A stretch of DNA of 64,000 bases. Source: Strigamia acuminata (Eukaryota; Arthropoda; Chilopoda; Geophilomorpha; Linotaeniidae). Below the pieces are notes generated by a model. It searched no databases. It worked only from the letters and a program-made list of their open reading frames with translations, and had not been told where the DNA came from. Location of the stretch: the NCBI GenBank assembly GCA_949358305.1, contig OX442320.1:11610259-11674258 (forward strand), given 5' to 3'. The translations under genes and the position numbers were made by a program. Positions 1 through 9,673 of this stretch are shown here, piece after piece (the stretch's first letter is position 1; each line of letters begins with the position of its first letter).

Positions 1-1
1 T

Positions 2-278
2 TTAAGCATCACCCCTCAACAAATCCATGACATATTCATCCAAGGACCATCAGGAATTCACATACTCGTCGCAGATGAGGTGCGAAATTGAACAAAATTA
101 ATTTAAAAAAATAAAAAATAAATGAAAAAATGTTTTAAAAATCCGTTTTACATCGTTTTAACGCAATTTTCAGGTGATCCAGAACATTCCTCAAGAATCC
201 ATGTTTGCCATAGAAATTATTAAAGACCAAACGAGCGAATTCTATCATTTACTTCTCAAAACTGCGAATTCGCAATGA
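2..278 (+). CDS. 3' end of an unidentified gene (two last coding exons)
   Basis: Two exons, 2-79 and 174-278, join in phase 0 across a 94-bp GT-AG intron and give the last 60 or so residues of a protein ending in TANSQ and TGA. The exon entering from the left edge is open in this frame only (reading LSITPQQIHDIF...). The tail alternates hydrophobic and charged residues, as in a small alpha/beta domain. I do not recognise the family. The gene starts outside the window. Coding status is well supported by the clean splice sites and codon phase; function is unknown. Confidence 0.7.
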
Positions 279-1140
279 GGCGTCCAAATTTTCTTTTTCT
301 TTATCTTTTTGTGTATACAGAGTTTGGTATTTTGGTTTGGCTTTGGTTGGAATAACGTTGTACGGATGTTAAATATACATTTTTAAAGAAAGGAAAAAAA
401 AGCTATTTTTGGGAAAAAATATTCAAAATTGAGAAATTTAACGGAAAAAAAATTTTAAGAAAAAAATTTAAAAAAAAAGACAATTTTATGGGTGGTTTTC
501 TCCATTTTGTATTATTTTGTACTTATTTTTAAAGAAATTTTCCTGTGGATCAGGAAATAAAGCGGAAAAAATATCGATTCAAGTGCCTTTTGATGTGATA
601 ATGCATTGGGATTGTTTTATTAAATAAAGAAATTGATTGGTGCTGCGTTTTTTATTTTTGTTTGTAAAAAATGTACAGATGTATAAAAATAAAATGCATT
701 GAAACATTTCTTCTTTCCAAATTTCCATCGTAATAATGCTCAATGATTAAAATAAGAATAATTAAAGTTATAGGATCCAAATAAAATACGTAGCACTGCC
801 ACCCATCGTGTGATTTATGTATTATATGTATAAAAAGAAATGGTTTTGATTTGTTTTTCATGTGAAAATAAATTCAAATATTGTTTGAAATAATAAAATT
901 TTTATATAAGACGAGAAAACAATGTTTATTTCATCCGAAATCAACAATTTTGTAAACAACGACGACAACGAAATTCCACCAAAATGGCGGAATTTCAATG
1001 AATTGTGGGTTAATTAAGTCATTGTTCACTGGAATGTTTGAATTTCGGTTGCCATCACCACCCTTCATAGAGCATTAAAATTTTTTTAAAAGTTAAATAT
1101 CTAAATATTTTATTAGTTTTTCAATTTTTCTAATTTATAG
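279..1140. other. AT-rich spacer and 3' UTR
   Basis: This holds the 3' UTR of the gene at the left edge (AATAAA-like signals near 555 and 623) and AT-rich spacer with A- and T-runs. I see no coding exon or structured repeat. Confidence 0.5.
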
Positions 1141-1418
1141 TTTTGGCTTCGACTCATTGTGGGGCATTTTGCCCGCGCAATCTCTACAATTCTGGCCCGT
1201 TTTCGATGTGTACGAAATCTGACAGTTTGGGTGACATCCAACAGGATGCTGCGGCGCGAGTAACATTACCTCCGGTTCAGTTTGTGCACATTTCTGAAAG
1301 TTATTCCATACAACAGGACCTACAAATTGTGGTTGAGTTTGGTAAAGAGGTATACGAGTTGCCTGCGCCATTTGCGGGCCCATTTAACCATTTATTTGTT
1401 AGTAATGAAATACATTAA
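1135..1418. other. Higher-GC island open on both strands, possible exon
   Basis: A block of about 250 bp with clearly higher GC than its surroundings is open on both strands: 1143-1418 on plus (91 codons) and 1135-1383 on minus (82 codons). The minus frame has a few Cys pairs (GCHPNC, NCRDC). Neither frame matches a family I know. A splice acceptor-like TTTATAG precedes it on plus at 1140. It could be an exon of the neighbouring zinc-finger gene's UTR, a gene fragment or an old insertion. Confidence 0.2.
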
Positions 1419-1490
1419 CCCACCCAAAGCTGTGATCATTCAATTGATTTATTTGATTTATTTCTATTTCAGGATTACATGATTACACGT

Positions 1491-3149
1491 TTACACGTCT
1501 TGGTTATTTTCTGCATTGTCAGTTTGTATCGCTTGGTTTATTTCACCATTCAAATCACAATTCTCTTGATCGGTTTTTAAGGTTGTTTTGTCATGTATTT
1601 TAGCATGTTGGCGCAGTAGCTTTGGACGATGCGTCGTGTATTCACACTTTAGACATTTAAATGGTTTTTCACCAGTATGTCCAGCCAAGTGCCACCTTAA
1701 GTCAATTTTCTCGTGGAACGACTCAACGCACAAATGACATTTGAACCGTTTTTCACCATTGTGCACGTCATCAATGTGGCGTCTTAAGCCACTTTTCTCG
1801 GGGAACGAAGCACTGCACAAGTGGCATTTTGAGCTTTTTCCTCGCAATTTTTCTCCCGAATGAATTTTCAAATGTCTTCCTAACGATCTTTGAGACAAGA
1901 AAGCCATCGTGCACAATTGGCACTTGAATGGTTTTTCTCCAGTATGAGTTCTTAAGTGCTCTACTAAAGTGCGCGCTTCGTGAAACGCTTTGTCGCAGAC
2001 GCTGCATTTGTGCGATTTCTCCTTGTGGTATCGCATGTGCGAAGTCCGAGCCGTTCTGCTTGCCAGAACCAAACCACACACGTCGCAAACAAACGTTTTC
2101 CCTCCAGTATCTCCGCTCTCGGCCACTTGGTGTTTAACAAGATGTCTTCCCAATTGCGACCTGTGCGTGGCGGTAAAGTCGCAAATTTTACACGCGAACG
2201 ATTTCTCCCCAGTGTGCGTGGTCACGTGGATTCTCAAGCTGTGTGACTCGGTGTACGCGGCCGCGCACAAATGGCATTTAAACGGCTTTTCTCCGGTGTG
2301 TTTCATTTCGTGGCGAACGAGCATCTTCTTCAAAGCACTCGCGTAATCGCAAAAGCGGCACTTGAACGGTTTCTCCACCGAATGCAGCCCCAACACGTGC
2401 CCTTTTAAACTCTTCTTGGTGCGAAAAGCTGCCGCGCACGATTGGCACTTGAACGGTTTCTCTCCGGTGTGACATCTCATGTGCTCGTTTAACCTGCCGG
2501 CTCTGACAAACGCTTTGACGCACAAAGGGCATTTGTGCGGTTTATCTCCGTGCGACAACTTGTGTTCCTTCAAATTGTGTTTGGTCGTGAATTCCGAATC
2601 GCACTCGTCGCAAACGAACGTCTCGCCGGTGTGCGAGACCAAATGCGCGTCCAAACAATTGGCATAAATCGACGCGTACGGACACAATTGGCATTTGTAC
2701 GGTTTCTCGCCCGTGTGGGTCATCAAATGGTGGTGCAGTGTCTTTTTATACGCGGCTGTGTACGCGCACAAATGGCATTTGTGCGTTTTTGTTTTGGTGT
2801 GGACGATCGCGTGGGCGGTTAGGGTACTTTTATCGCTGGTTTTGTACTCGCAAAGTTCGCACGCGTATTTCTTGTCGTTGGTGTGGATTCGTTCGTGTTT
2901 TTTCAAGTTGCTTTGGTCGGACGAGCGATAGTCGCAGTGAGAACACGCGAAAGGTTTTTCGCGCGTGTGCGTGAGCATGTGTCTCTTGAGCGATGGGATT
3001 AGGTTGGTCGAGTAAGTGCACAGGTTGCATTCGTATTGTTTGGCAGTTTGGTGAGTTTCGGTTTGCTTACTGACGGCTGCGTGGTCGGAAATCTCGCATT
3101 TGTGTTCTGGGTTTCGCTCGGATGGATCGTCGGCGCTGCACGCTTCCAT
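1491..3149 (-). CDS. C2H2 zinc-finger protein with 17 fingers
   Basis: A single uninterrupted frame encodes a poly-zinc-finger protein, presumably a nuclear DNA-binding regulator. Counted from the upstream ATG at 3374 it is 627 aa; I prefer the ATG at 3149 (residue 76 of the long frame), because the stretch before it has no domain and reads like translated 5' UTR. About 17 C2H2 fingers (CxxC-x12-HxxxH, a few HxxxxH) run in tandem. Most are joined by HTGEKP-type linkers, the mark of sequence-specific DNA binding. Finger 11 is followed by a longer linker (VAESGDTGGKT). The tail is acidic and Asn/Gln-rich. There is no KRAB domain and no ZAD visible. Target genes cannot be read from the sequence. 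It is divergent from ALIX, with a minisatellite and tRNA-like copies between them. Confidence 0.9.
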   Translation of the reverse strand: MEACSADDPSERNPEHKCEISDHAAVSKQTETHQTAKQYECNLCTYSTNLIPSLKRHMLTHTREKPFACSHCDYRSSDQSNLKKHERIHTNDKKYACELCEYKTSDKSTLTAHAIVHTKTKTHKCHLCAYTAAYKKTLHHHLMTHTGEKPYKCQLCPYASIYANCLDAHLVSHTGETFVCDECDSEFTTKHNLKEHKLSHGDKPHKCPLCVKAFVRAGRLNEHMRCHTGEKPFKCQSCAAAFRTKKSLKGHVLGLHSVEKPFKCRFCDYASALKKMLVRHEMKHTGEKPFKCHLCAAAYTESHSLRIHVTTHTGEKSFACKICDFTATHRSQLGRHLVKHQVAESGDTGGKTFVCDVCGLVLASRTARTSHMRYHKEKSHKCSVCDKAFHEARTLVEHLRTHTGEKPFKCQLCTMAFLSQRSLGRHLKIHSGEKLRGKSSKCHLCSASFPEKSGLRRHIDDVHNGEKRFKCHLCVESFHEKIDLRWHLAGHTGEKPFKCLKCEYTTHRPKLLRQHAKIHDKTTLKTDQENCDLNGEINQAIQTDNAENNQDV

Positions 3150-3433
3150 TTCCAGTCGAGTGTCCGAATTAGAAAGTCCGATGAGGTTGAAAACACCGGC
3201 GTGAACTTTGTCTGTTGATGCGGGTGGCCGTGAACTCTGAAGGCCGTGGTTTGAAATCGCCACCAGATGGTGCGACGGGATGGCGAGATAATCAAAACGA
3301 ATAGACAAGTTCCGCAATACCGCAGCGCCACTGCTGAGCGAATTTAGTACTATCGAATAGTGACAGTAAATCAAGGTCGCGCGCTTTTACAGTGGCAGGT
3401 TCACATGTTTCGTGTTCTGTTCCACTGTGTTTG

Positions 3434-3619
3434 GAAAATTGAAATTTGGGTGAGAAAATTGAAATTTGGGTGAGAAAATTGAAATTTGGGTGAGAAAATT
3501 GAAATTTGGGTGAGAAAATTGAAATTTGGGTGAGAAAATTGAAATTTGGGTGAGAAAATTGAAATTTGGGTGAGAAAATTGAAATTTGGGTGAGAAAATT
3601 GAAATTTGGGTGAGAAAAT
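3434..3619. repeat. 20-bp minisatellite, about nine near-identical units
   Basis: The unit GAAAATTGAAATTTGGGTGA is repeated about nine times with essentially no divergence, just upstream of the zinc-finger gene. It creates a long open frame on minus that is a low-complexity artefact. Confidence 0.95.
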
Positions 3620-3649
3620 CACCGAAAAAAAAGAATAAAGGACCTTTCC

Positions 3650-3750
3650 CCCTACCCCTCCTCCGCAGGGATCGAACCCGCGCCGCAGGGCGGCGCGGGC
3701 TTCAGCGCCGACCGAAGCCGGGCACTCATCTCCCTCGGCACCCACATGTC
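3650..3750 (-). repeat. tRNA-like sequence / SINE head with a perfect B box
   Basis: The minus strand of 3668-3678 reads GGTTCGATCCC, a perfect RNA polymerase III B box, inside a GC-rich stretch that can fold around it. A weak A-box-like TGCCGAGGGAGATGAG lies upstream at about 3720-3740 on minus. It does not form a clean tRNA cloverleaf by eye, so I call it a tRNA-derived repeat rather than a tRNA gene. Confidence 0.4.
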
Positions 3751-3844
3751 CTTTTTAGCAGAAGCGTTTAGTTTGTGTCTTATAAAGTTATAAACTTGAA
3801 TTTTCCCCTTTTTTAGACAGAAAAAAAAATTTTTAAAAGCAAAA

Positions 3845-3930
3845 CTGGTGACGGATTTGAACCCATGCCCTCATGACTGTCATCGCACACCATAACCACA
3901 AGCACGCAGCCACCGTGGCTACTACGTGCT
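3845..3930 (-). repeat. Second tRNA-like sequence with a perfect B box
   Basis: The minus strand of 3853-3863 reads GGTTCAAATCC, again a canonical B box. TGGCTGCGTGCTTGTGG lies upstream as an A-box candidate. Same strand as the preceding copy, about 185 bp apart, but different in sequence. Confidence 0.4.
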
Positions 3931-4141
3931 GCTAATCAATCTTTTAAACTTTTAAATCTTTGTTTTCAACTTCCAGCTTTGGTCACTATATGAGTCAATC
4001 AAAACAAGGTGGTAAATCTTGTTCCGCTGCTGCTTCTTAGTTTTGAATCGGTCAAATTCATATATTTTAAAAAAAATAATATTAAAACTTCATCTGTCGG
4101 TGGTGCATTCGTGTGTAAAAACTTGCAGAATTCATCGCAAG

Positions 4142-4273
4142 ATGTCGGGGTGCGATCCCGGATGTTCTAACCGCCGCATGACGTCAAGGCACGAAATGAA
4201 ATCATATGAGTTCCTTTGGATTAACGATGGCGGGGTTCATAGCGGTTCCTCTGAAGAAAACATCGGAGGTTGA
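4142..4273 (+). promoter_or_regulatory. Upstream ORF overlapping the ALIX start codon
   Basis: An ATG at 4142 opens a 43-codon frame ending at 4273. It overlaps the ALIX ATG (4227) in a different frame. If the 5' leader includes 4142, scanning ribosomes would have to bypass it, which would lower ALIX translation. A second ATG at 4206 is in frame with ALIX and would add seven residues. Confidence 0.4.
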
Positions 4274-7200
4274 GTTGGTCAAACCTCTGAAAAACCTGAT
4301 TGCCAGCACGTACAGTACTGCCGACAACCCGGAGGACTACGGCGACGCCCTCAACGAACTAAACAAGTTGCGCATGAACGCAACATGGCGGACTCTGGAC
4401 AAGCACGAAAGTTCGTTAGATATTATGTACAGGTAATGGCACAAATTCTCCCCGCAATCTACTCAATGACTCATCGCATTGTTCTCTGTTAATTCGCCAG
4501 GTACTACGACCAGTTGACAGCCTTAGAAGCCAAAGTGCCGCCATCGGATATTCAAGTAAACCGGAAAATCGTTGAAATTGATTTTCAGACAAAAATTGAT
4601 AAAAAATTAGAAATAAATTAAAATAATTTTATTTTTTAGATTGCTTTCAAGTGGAAGGATGCTTTTGATAAGGGGTCATTTTTTGGAGGCCGGATGGGAC
4701 TCAGTAATTGTTGATTTTGGGGTTTTTTGATGGTTTTTGATGGTTTTTTGGTGTGTTTTTTAGCTGTGTCTTCTATGGCGTATGAAAAAGTTTGTATCCT
4801 GTTCAATGTGGCAGCGATGCAGAGCCAAATTGCAGCCAGTCAAAACACAGAGACGGACGAAGGTCTTAAATTAATGGCTAAATTGTTTCAAGTATAAAAA
4901 TTGTGAAAGTTGTGAAAATTGAATTTTTTTGTTTTGAATTTATTTTTTATTTTTTATTGGTTTTTTTGTAATTTTGTTGGGTTTTAGCAAGCAAGCGGCA
5001 TCTTTAACCATTTGAAAAATATTGTTATGTCGAGTATACAGCAAGAACCGACACCGGATTTGAGTCCCGAAACGTTGTCCGCACTTTCGGCGTTGATGAT
5101 TGCGCAAGCGCAAGAAAGTTTTTTCTTTAAAGCGACCAATGGTTGGGTTTTTTATTATTATTGCCAATTTATGTGATTGATTTTTTTTTAATGATTTTTT
5201 TTGGTTTTATAGATAGAATGAAAGATGCGATTATTGCTAAAATCACCGCACAAGTTGAAGATTGTTTTGCCGATGCTTTAAAACAAATGCAGAAGGAGAA
5301 TTTGAAGCAGTTGTGGGAAAAAGTAATTGAAAATAAATGCAAATTTGATTTTAATCGATTAAAATATTGATTAATTCGACTTAACTCGACCTAAATTGAT
5401 GCAAATATCGATAAATTCGACCTAAATTGATGCAAATATCGACAAATTCGACCTAAATTGATGCAAATATCGACAAATTCGACCTAAATTGATGCAAATA
5501 TCGACAAATTCGACCTAAATTGATGCAAATACCGACAAATTCGACTCAAATCGATGCAAATGTCGCCAAATTTGACTTAAATCGACAAGAAACATTTTTA
5601 ATATTGATAAAATTATTTTGTTCAGGATTGGATCGGTATAGTGGCTGGAAAACAAGCGGCGTACCACGGTATCGCCGAATATTACCAATCGCAAGTGGCG
5701 AAATCGCAGAAATCGGTGGGCGAAGAATTATCCCGGCTCCAACATTCCATCGAGTTGCTAAAAGCCGCCGAAAGCCGATCGAGCACGATCGGATTGTACA
5801 AAGAATGGATCGGAAAAGCGCAAAGGGCGTACGACGAGACGAAAAAAGACAACGATTTCATCTACCACGAGGTGGTACCCGACGTTAAAACACTCCCGCC
5901 GATCGGCAAAGCCGCTCTGGCCAAGCCCATTCCGCTCGGCGACCGCCTCACCACCAATTTCAAGGACATGTTCGAAGCGCTCGTGCCCGTAGCGATACAT
6001 CAAGCGCTGGCCGCGTACGACGTGAGGAAAACCGCCATAGTCAATGGAGAAATTGCCAAATTGAGAGAAAACACGCAAACTATGAACGGGTGATTGCTTT
6101 TTTTCGTTTTATTTACGTTTTGGACGTCAGAGATGTGAAATTTGATGAAAAGTTTGATTATTTTATCGTTTTTAGATTACTTTTTGATTATTTTTAATGA
6201 TATTTACGTTTCTGACGTCTTAAATGGTGAAATTTGATGAAAAAATTGATGATTTATTGAAATTGGATGTATTTTTTAATTATTTTGTTGGAATAAATGT
6301 TTAATGGATTTTATTTTGGTTTCGTTTGTAGCATTTTGGCGTCGTTGAATTTGCCAGCTGCTTTGGAAGATACGAGTGGCGACACTTTGCCGCAATCGTT
6401 GAAAGATAAGGCTCGAACGATAAGAGATAAGGGCGGGTTGATCGCGATTGAGAAACTAATCCAGGAACTGCCCGATTTGCTGCAACGAAATAAGGAAATC
6501 TTGGACGAGGTGTGAAATAATAAATATAAATACAAATATCACTTTTTGGGCTAAAATCGAAGAAAAATTGTCATTTTCGGAGTTAAATTGATGATAAATG
6601 GTCAATTTCGGCCCTGAATTAACAAAAAATTGTCATTTTAGGCCCGAGATTGATGAAAAATGCCCTAAATTGGTTTACAATTGCCATTTTAGGCCTTAAA
6701 TTGGTTTAAAATTGCCATTTTAGGCCTTAAATTGGTTTAAAATTGCCATTTTAGGCCTTAAATTGGTTTAAAATTGCCATTTTAGGCCTTAAATTGGTTT
6801 AAAATTGCCATTTTAGGCCTTAAATTGGTTTAAAATTATTTTTTTTAGGCCGAACGAATGCTCAACGACGAGCAGGACTCGGACGTGCAACTGAGATCGC
6901 AATTCAAGGACAGCTGGACGCGCGTGACGTCTGAAAAACTGACGGAACCGATGCGTCTTAACGCGACCAAGTACCGCACTATCATCAATAATGCAATGCA
7001 GGCTGACACGATCGTCAGAGATAAATTTAGTGGTCATAAATACCACATCACGTTACTCAGCAAACCTGAGGTGAATTGATAAAAATTTAAAATTTAAATT
7101 GTTTCGAATTAATTGTTTGTCTTTAGCACGAATTGGAGGCGGCGGTACCGTCAGCCAACCCCTCGAAGGCCTTAAAAAGTAGCTCGACCGTTAGTCAGTT

Positions 7201-8992
7201 GCGGGGGATGATGGAGAGCGTCGAAGCGATTAAAGCCGAGCGCGACGCGGTCGAGTCGGAATTGAAAAACGTCTCGTTCGATACAAGTAAATTATAAAAT
7301 CAAATTTAAACAAATTTTATTTTATTTTTTGGGTTTTTTGGATTTTTTTAGGGTCGATGTTTTTGAACATGTTGGCGAAAGATGGCAGCATCAATGAACC
7401 GGCGGTTTCTGTGGAGAAATTGGGCGAATTGTACGGCTCGCTGCAAAAACGTGTGAGGGAGAGTGTCGACAGACAAATTAAGTTGATGGCTGAAATTGAG
7501 GTTTGTTTTGCTGTTTTTTGGGTGTTTATTTTGGTTGGTTTCGATTTATTGTTGTTTGTTAGGCTTCTAATATGGAATTTTGTAAGGAGAAGTCGACGAA
7601 TCAGAGCTCGACGACTCGCGACGGGACTTTGCGTGATTTGGCGTCAGCTTACGACGCTTATATGGAATTGAGTGGAAACTTGCACGAGGGGACGAAGTTT
7701 TATAACGATCTTACACATCTATTAGTGACTTTCCAGAATAAAGTGAATGATTTTTGCTTTGCACGAAAAACCGAGAAGGAGGAATTGATGCGAGATTTGC
7801 AGCAAAGCATCGCCAATTCGTCAGGGACCGCGCCGCAACCGCCACCACATGCAACTACATCTGCTGGTACGATTACTCTTTTATTCTCTTTTTAGACACT
7901 TTTTTGAAAATTTTTAGAAAAATTATAAAATAAAAATTCTAAAAATTCTAGAAAAAAATTAGAAAATTTTTAGAAAATTTTTAGAAAATTTTTAGAAAAT
8001 TTTTAGAAAATTTTTAGAAAATTTTTAGAAAATTTTTAGAAGTTTTAAAAAAAGTTAAGAAATCTTTGAGAAAAATTTTGAGAAAAATTTTGAGAAAAAT
8101 TTTGAGAAAAATTTGAGAAAATTTTTAGAAAAATTTGAGAAAATTTTTAGAAAATTTTTAGAAAATTTTTAGAAAATTTTTAGAAAATTTTTAGAAAATT
8201 TTTAGAAAAATTTTAGAAAAATTCTAAAAAAAAATTTAAAAATTCTAGAAAAAAATTAGAAAATTTTTAGAAAATTTTTAGAAAAATTCTAAAAAAAATT
8301 AAGAACTTTTTGAGAAAAATTTGAGAAAATTTTGAGAAAAATTTGAGAAAATTTTGAGAAAATTTTAAGAAAAATTTTAGAAAACACTCAGCAAATCCTT
8401 GAAACTTCAAAATATTTCAATAATTGAAAAAACCTTTCCAAAAATTAAAAAAGTAAAAAAAAAAACACCAAATCTTATTTGCAGAACCCCGAAAACCACC
8501 GGCCCGTCCCCCGCCGCCCATCCCCGCCCACGCGCCAACCCCCCACGCTTCATCCGCGCCCCCACCCCCAATGTCCGTCCCCCAACAACAACCGCAACAA
8601 ATCCAACCAACAGCCGCATCCAACTACCCCTCTGGTCCCCACCAACCCCCCCAACCCCTCCCACCCTACCCCATGAACCCCCAAATGCCCATGCCGATGC
8701 CCCCCCAACCATACGCATACCCCTACCAATACATGCCCCCCATGCCAACCGGATACAACCCCTACAGTGGCTACACTCAACCTCCGCCAGCTGGTGAGAA
8801 TAATTCAAATAATTCGAATAATTCAGGTGCATGTTGCATGCTAGAAAAATAAGTCCAAATCTCGTTTTAACCGTTTTATCGCCGTTTTATCAAGGTTACG
8901 CCTACCCGAGACAAGATCAAAATTACCCCGGCTATCCGGGCACTCAGGCGCCGCCACCACCGTACCCGAACTACCCGCAACAACATTGGTAG
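4227..8992 (+). CDS. ALiX: ALIX / PDCD6-interacting protein (Bro1 domain, ESCRT adaptor)
   Basis: Fourteen exons join in frame: 4227-4432, 4501-4555, 4640-4703, 4764-4891, 4988-5141, 5213-5322, 5626-6089, 6332-6509, 6849-7070, 7127-7286, 7352-7500, 7563-7866, 8485-8793, 8895-8992. The product is 866 aa, about the length known for animal ALIX. Residues 1 to about 360 form the Bro1 domain ([11 protein letters not shown] start; [21 protein letters not shown]). The V domain follows to about 700 ([26 protein letters not shown]). The tail is Pro-rich with SH3-ligand-like RPPPPIP and ends in PxY repeats ([18 protein letters not shown]). The family links ESCRT-III (CHMP4) and YPXL cargo in multivesicular-body sorting, cytokinetic abscission and membrane repair, acting in the cytosol and on endosomes. 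The start is chosen by homology (M-A-x-F-I-x-V). Three introns carry tandem repeats. Retaining the last intron would give a short alternative end (see findings). Confidence 0.97.
5385..5560 (+). repeat. 31-bp intronic tandem repeat (ALIX intron 6)
   Basis: About five to six units of a 31-bp motif (core TCGACCTAAATTGATGCAAA) fill the intron between ALIX exons 6 and 7, with more divergence toward the right end. Confidence 0.9.
6650..6848 (+). repeat. 31-bp intronic tandem repeat (ALIX intron 8)
   Basis: About six units of a different 31-bp motif (core AGGCCTTAAATTGGTTTAAA then ATTGCCATTTT) run right up to the splice acceptor of exon 9. The polypyrimidine tract of this acceptor follows directly on the last repeat unit. 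Confidence 0.9.
7900..8395 (+). repeat. TTTTTAGAAAA simple-repeat array (ALIX intron 12)
   Basis: About 500 bp of 10-12 bp units (AAAATTTTTAG, with GAGAAAAATTTT variants) fills most of the intron before the Pro-rich exon. Many units contain TTTTTAG, so the intron holds dozens of acceptor-like sites. Confidence 0.9.
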
Positions 8993-9336
8993 ACGAAACG
9001 CCGGATTTATTCCATTGGATTTGATTGATATTTTGAAGAATTGATGATAATTATTTTGTTAAATTAACGAGTCGATGCAGTTTTGTTTCCAAGTGAAAGT
9101 TGATTTATTACGTCTGTAATTGCAAGCATTAAAAAACGAACATTATATATGTAGATAAAATACATAAATTTTGCAATTCGGTTGTTGTTTTGTTTATTTA
9201 TTTATGTTTTTTTCCAGCTATCAACTTATCAGTTCGTTAGCTTTTTTGTGCTGGGTGTAAATCGTGAATAAACCGGTTATTCTCAACGTCTCAACGGGGG
9301 GTTGGATGGAGGAGACACTGACCCTTTCGTTGGGCA

Positions 9337-9424
9337 TATAAAGATGCGAGTGGAGGGCTCGGCGTCTTCACTTTCGTTTTCCTTGACACACAATCGCCAG
9401 CTTGAACTTGAAATTTGCAAGTAG
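9337..9424 (+). promoter_or_regulatory. TATA box and 5' UTR exon of the chitin-binding gene
   Basis: TATAAA lies at 9337-9342, with an initiator-like TTCACTTTC about 30 bp downstream. A donor GTAG|GTGAGG at about 9424 and an acceptor TTTCAG near 9633 define a 5' UTR intron before the ATG at 9674. Confidence 0.5.
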
Positions 9425-9673
9425 GTGAGGAAATTCATTGTTTTTATCTACCGTTTGCTATTGTTGCTTATTGGGCGAGGATTTAAAATGTTTGATATAT
9501 TATATAGGTTAGGGTTAAAACTATTACGGCGCTTCGATAGGGTTAATACAATATTACGGCGCTGCAAGAGGCTTAAAATAATATTAGGGTTAAATTTCCG
9601 TCGTTTTATTTAATTTCTTTTGTTTCTTTCAGTTTAGGACGACAAGAAAATCAGAAGAAACGAGACAATTATA

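Noticed and set aside
1491-3374. Full 627-aa frame of the zinc-finger protein
   Set aside because: The first 75 residues have no domain and look like leader; the ATG at 3149 is the better start, although the longer form is not excluded.
3401-3745. 114-codon minus frame with repeated FLTQISIFSPKFQFSHPNFN-like text
   Set aside because: It is only the translation of the 20-bp minisatellite.
3650-3930. Genuine tRNA genes
   Set aside because: B boxes are perfect but no cloverleaf with acceptor stem could be built by eye.
8407-8832. 141-codon Gly/Trp-rich minus frame
   Set aside because: Antisense of the ALIX Pro-rich exon.
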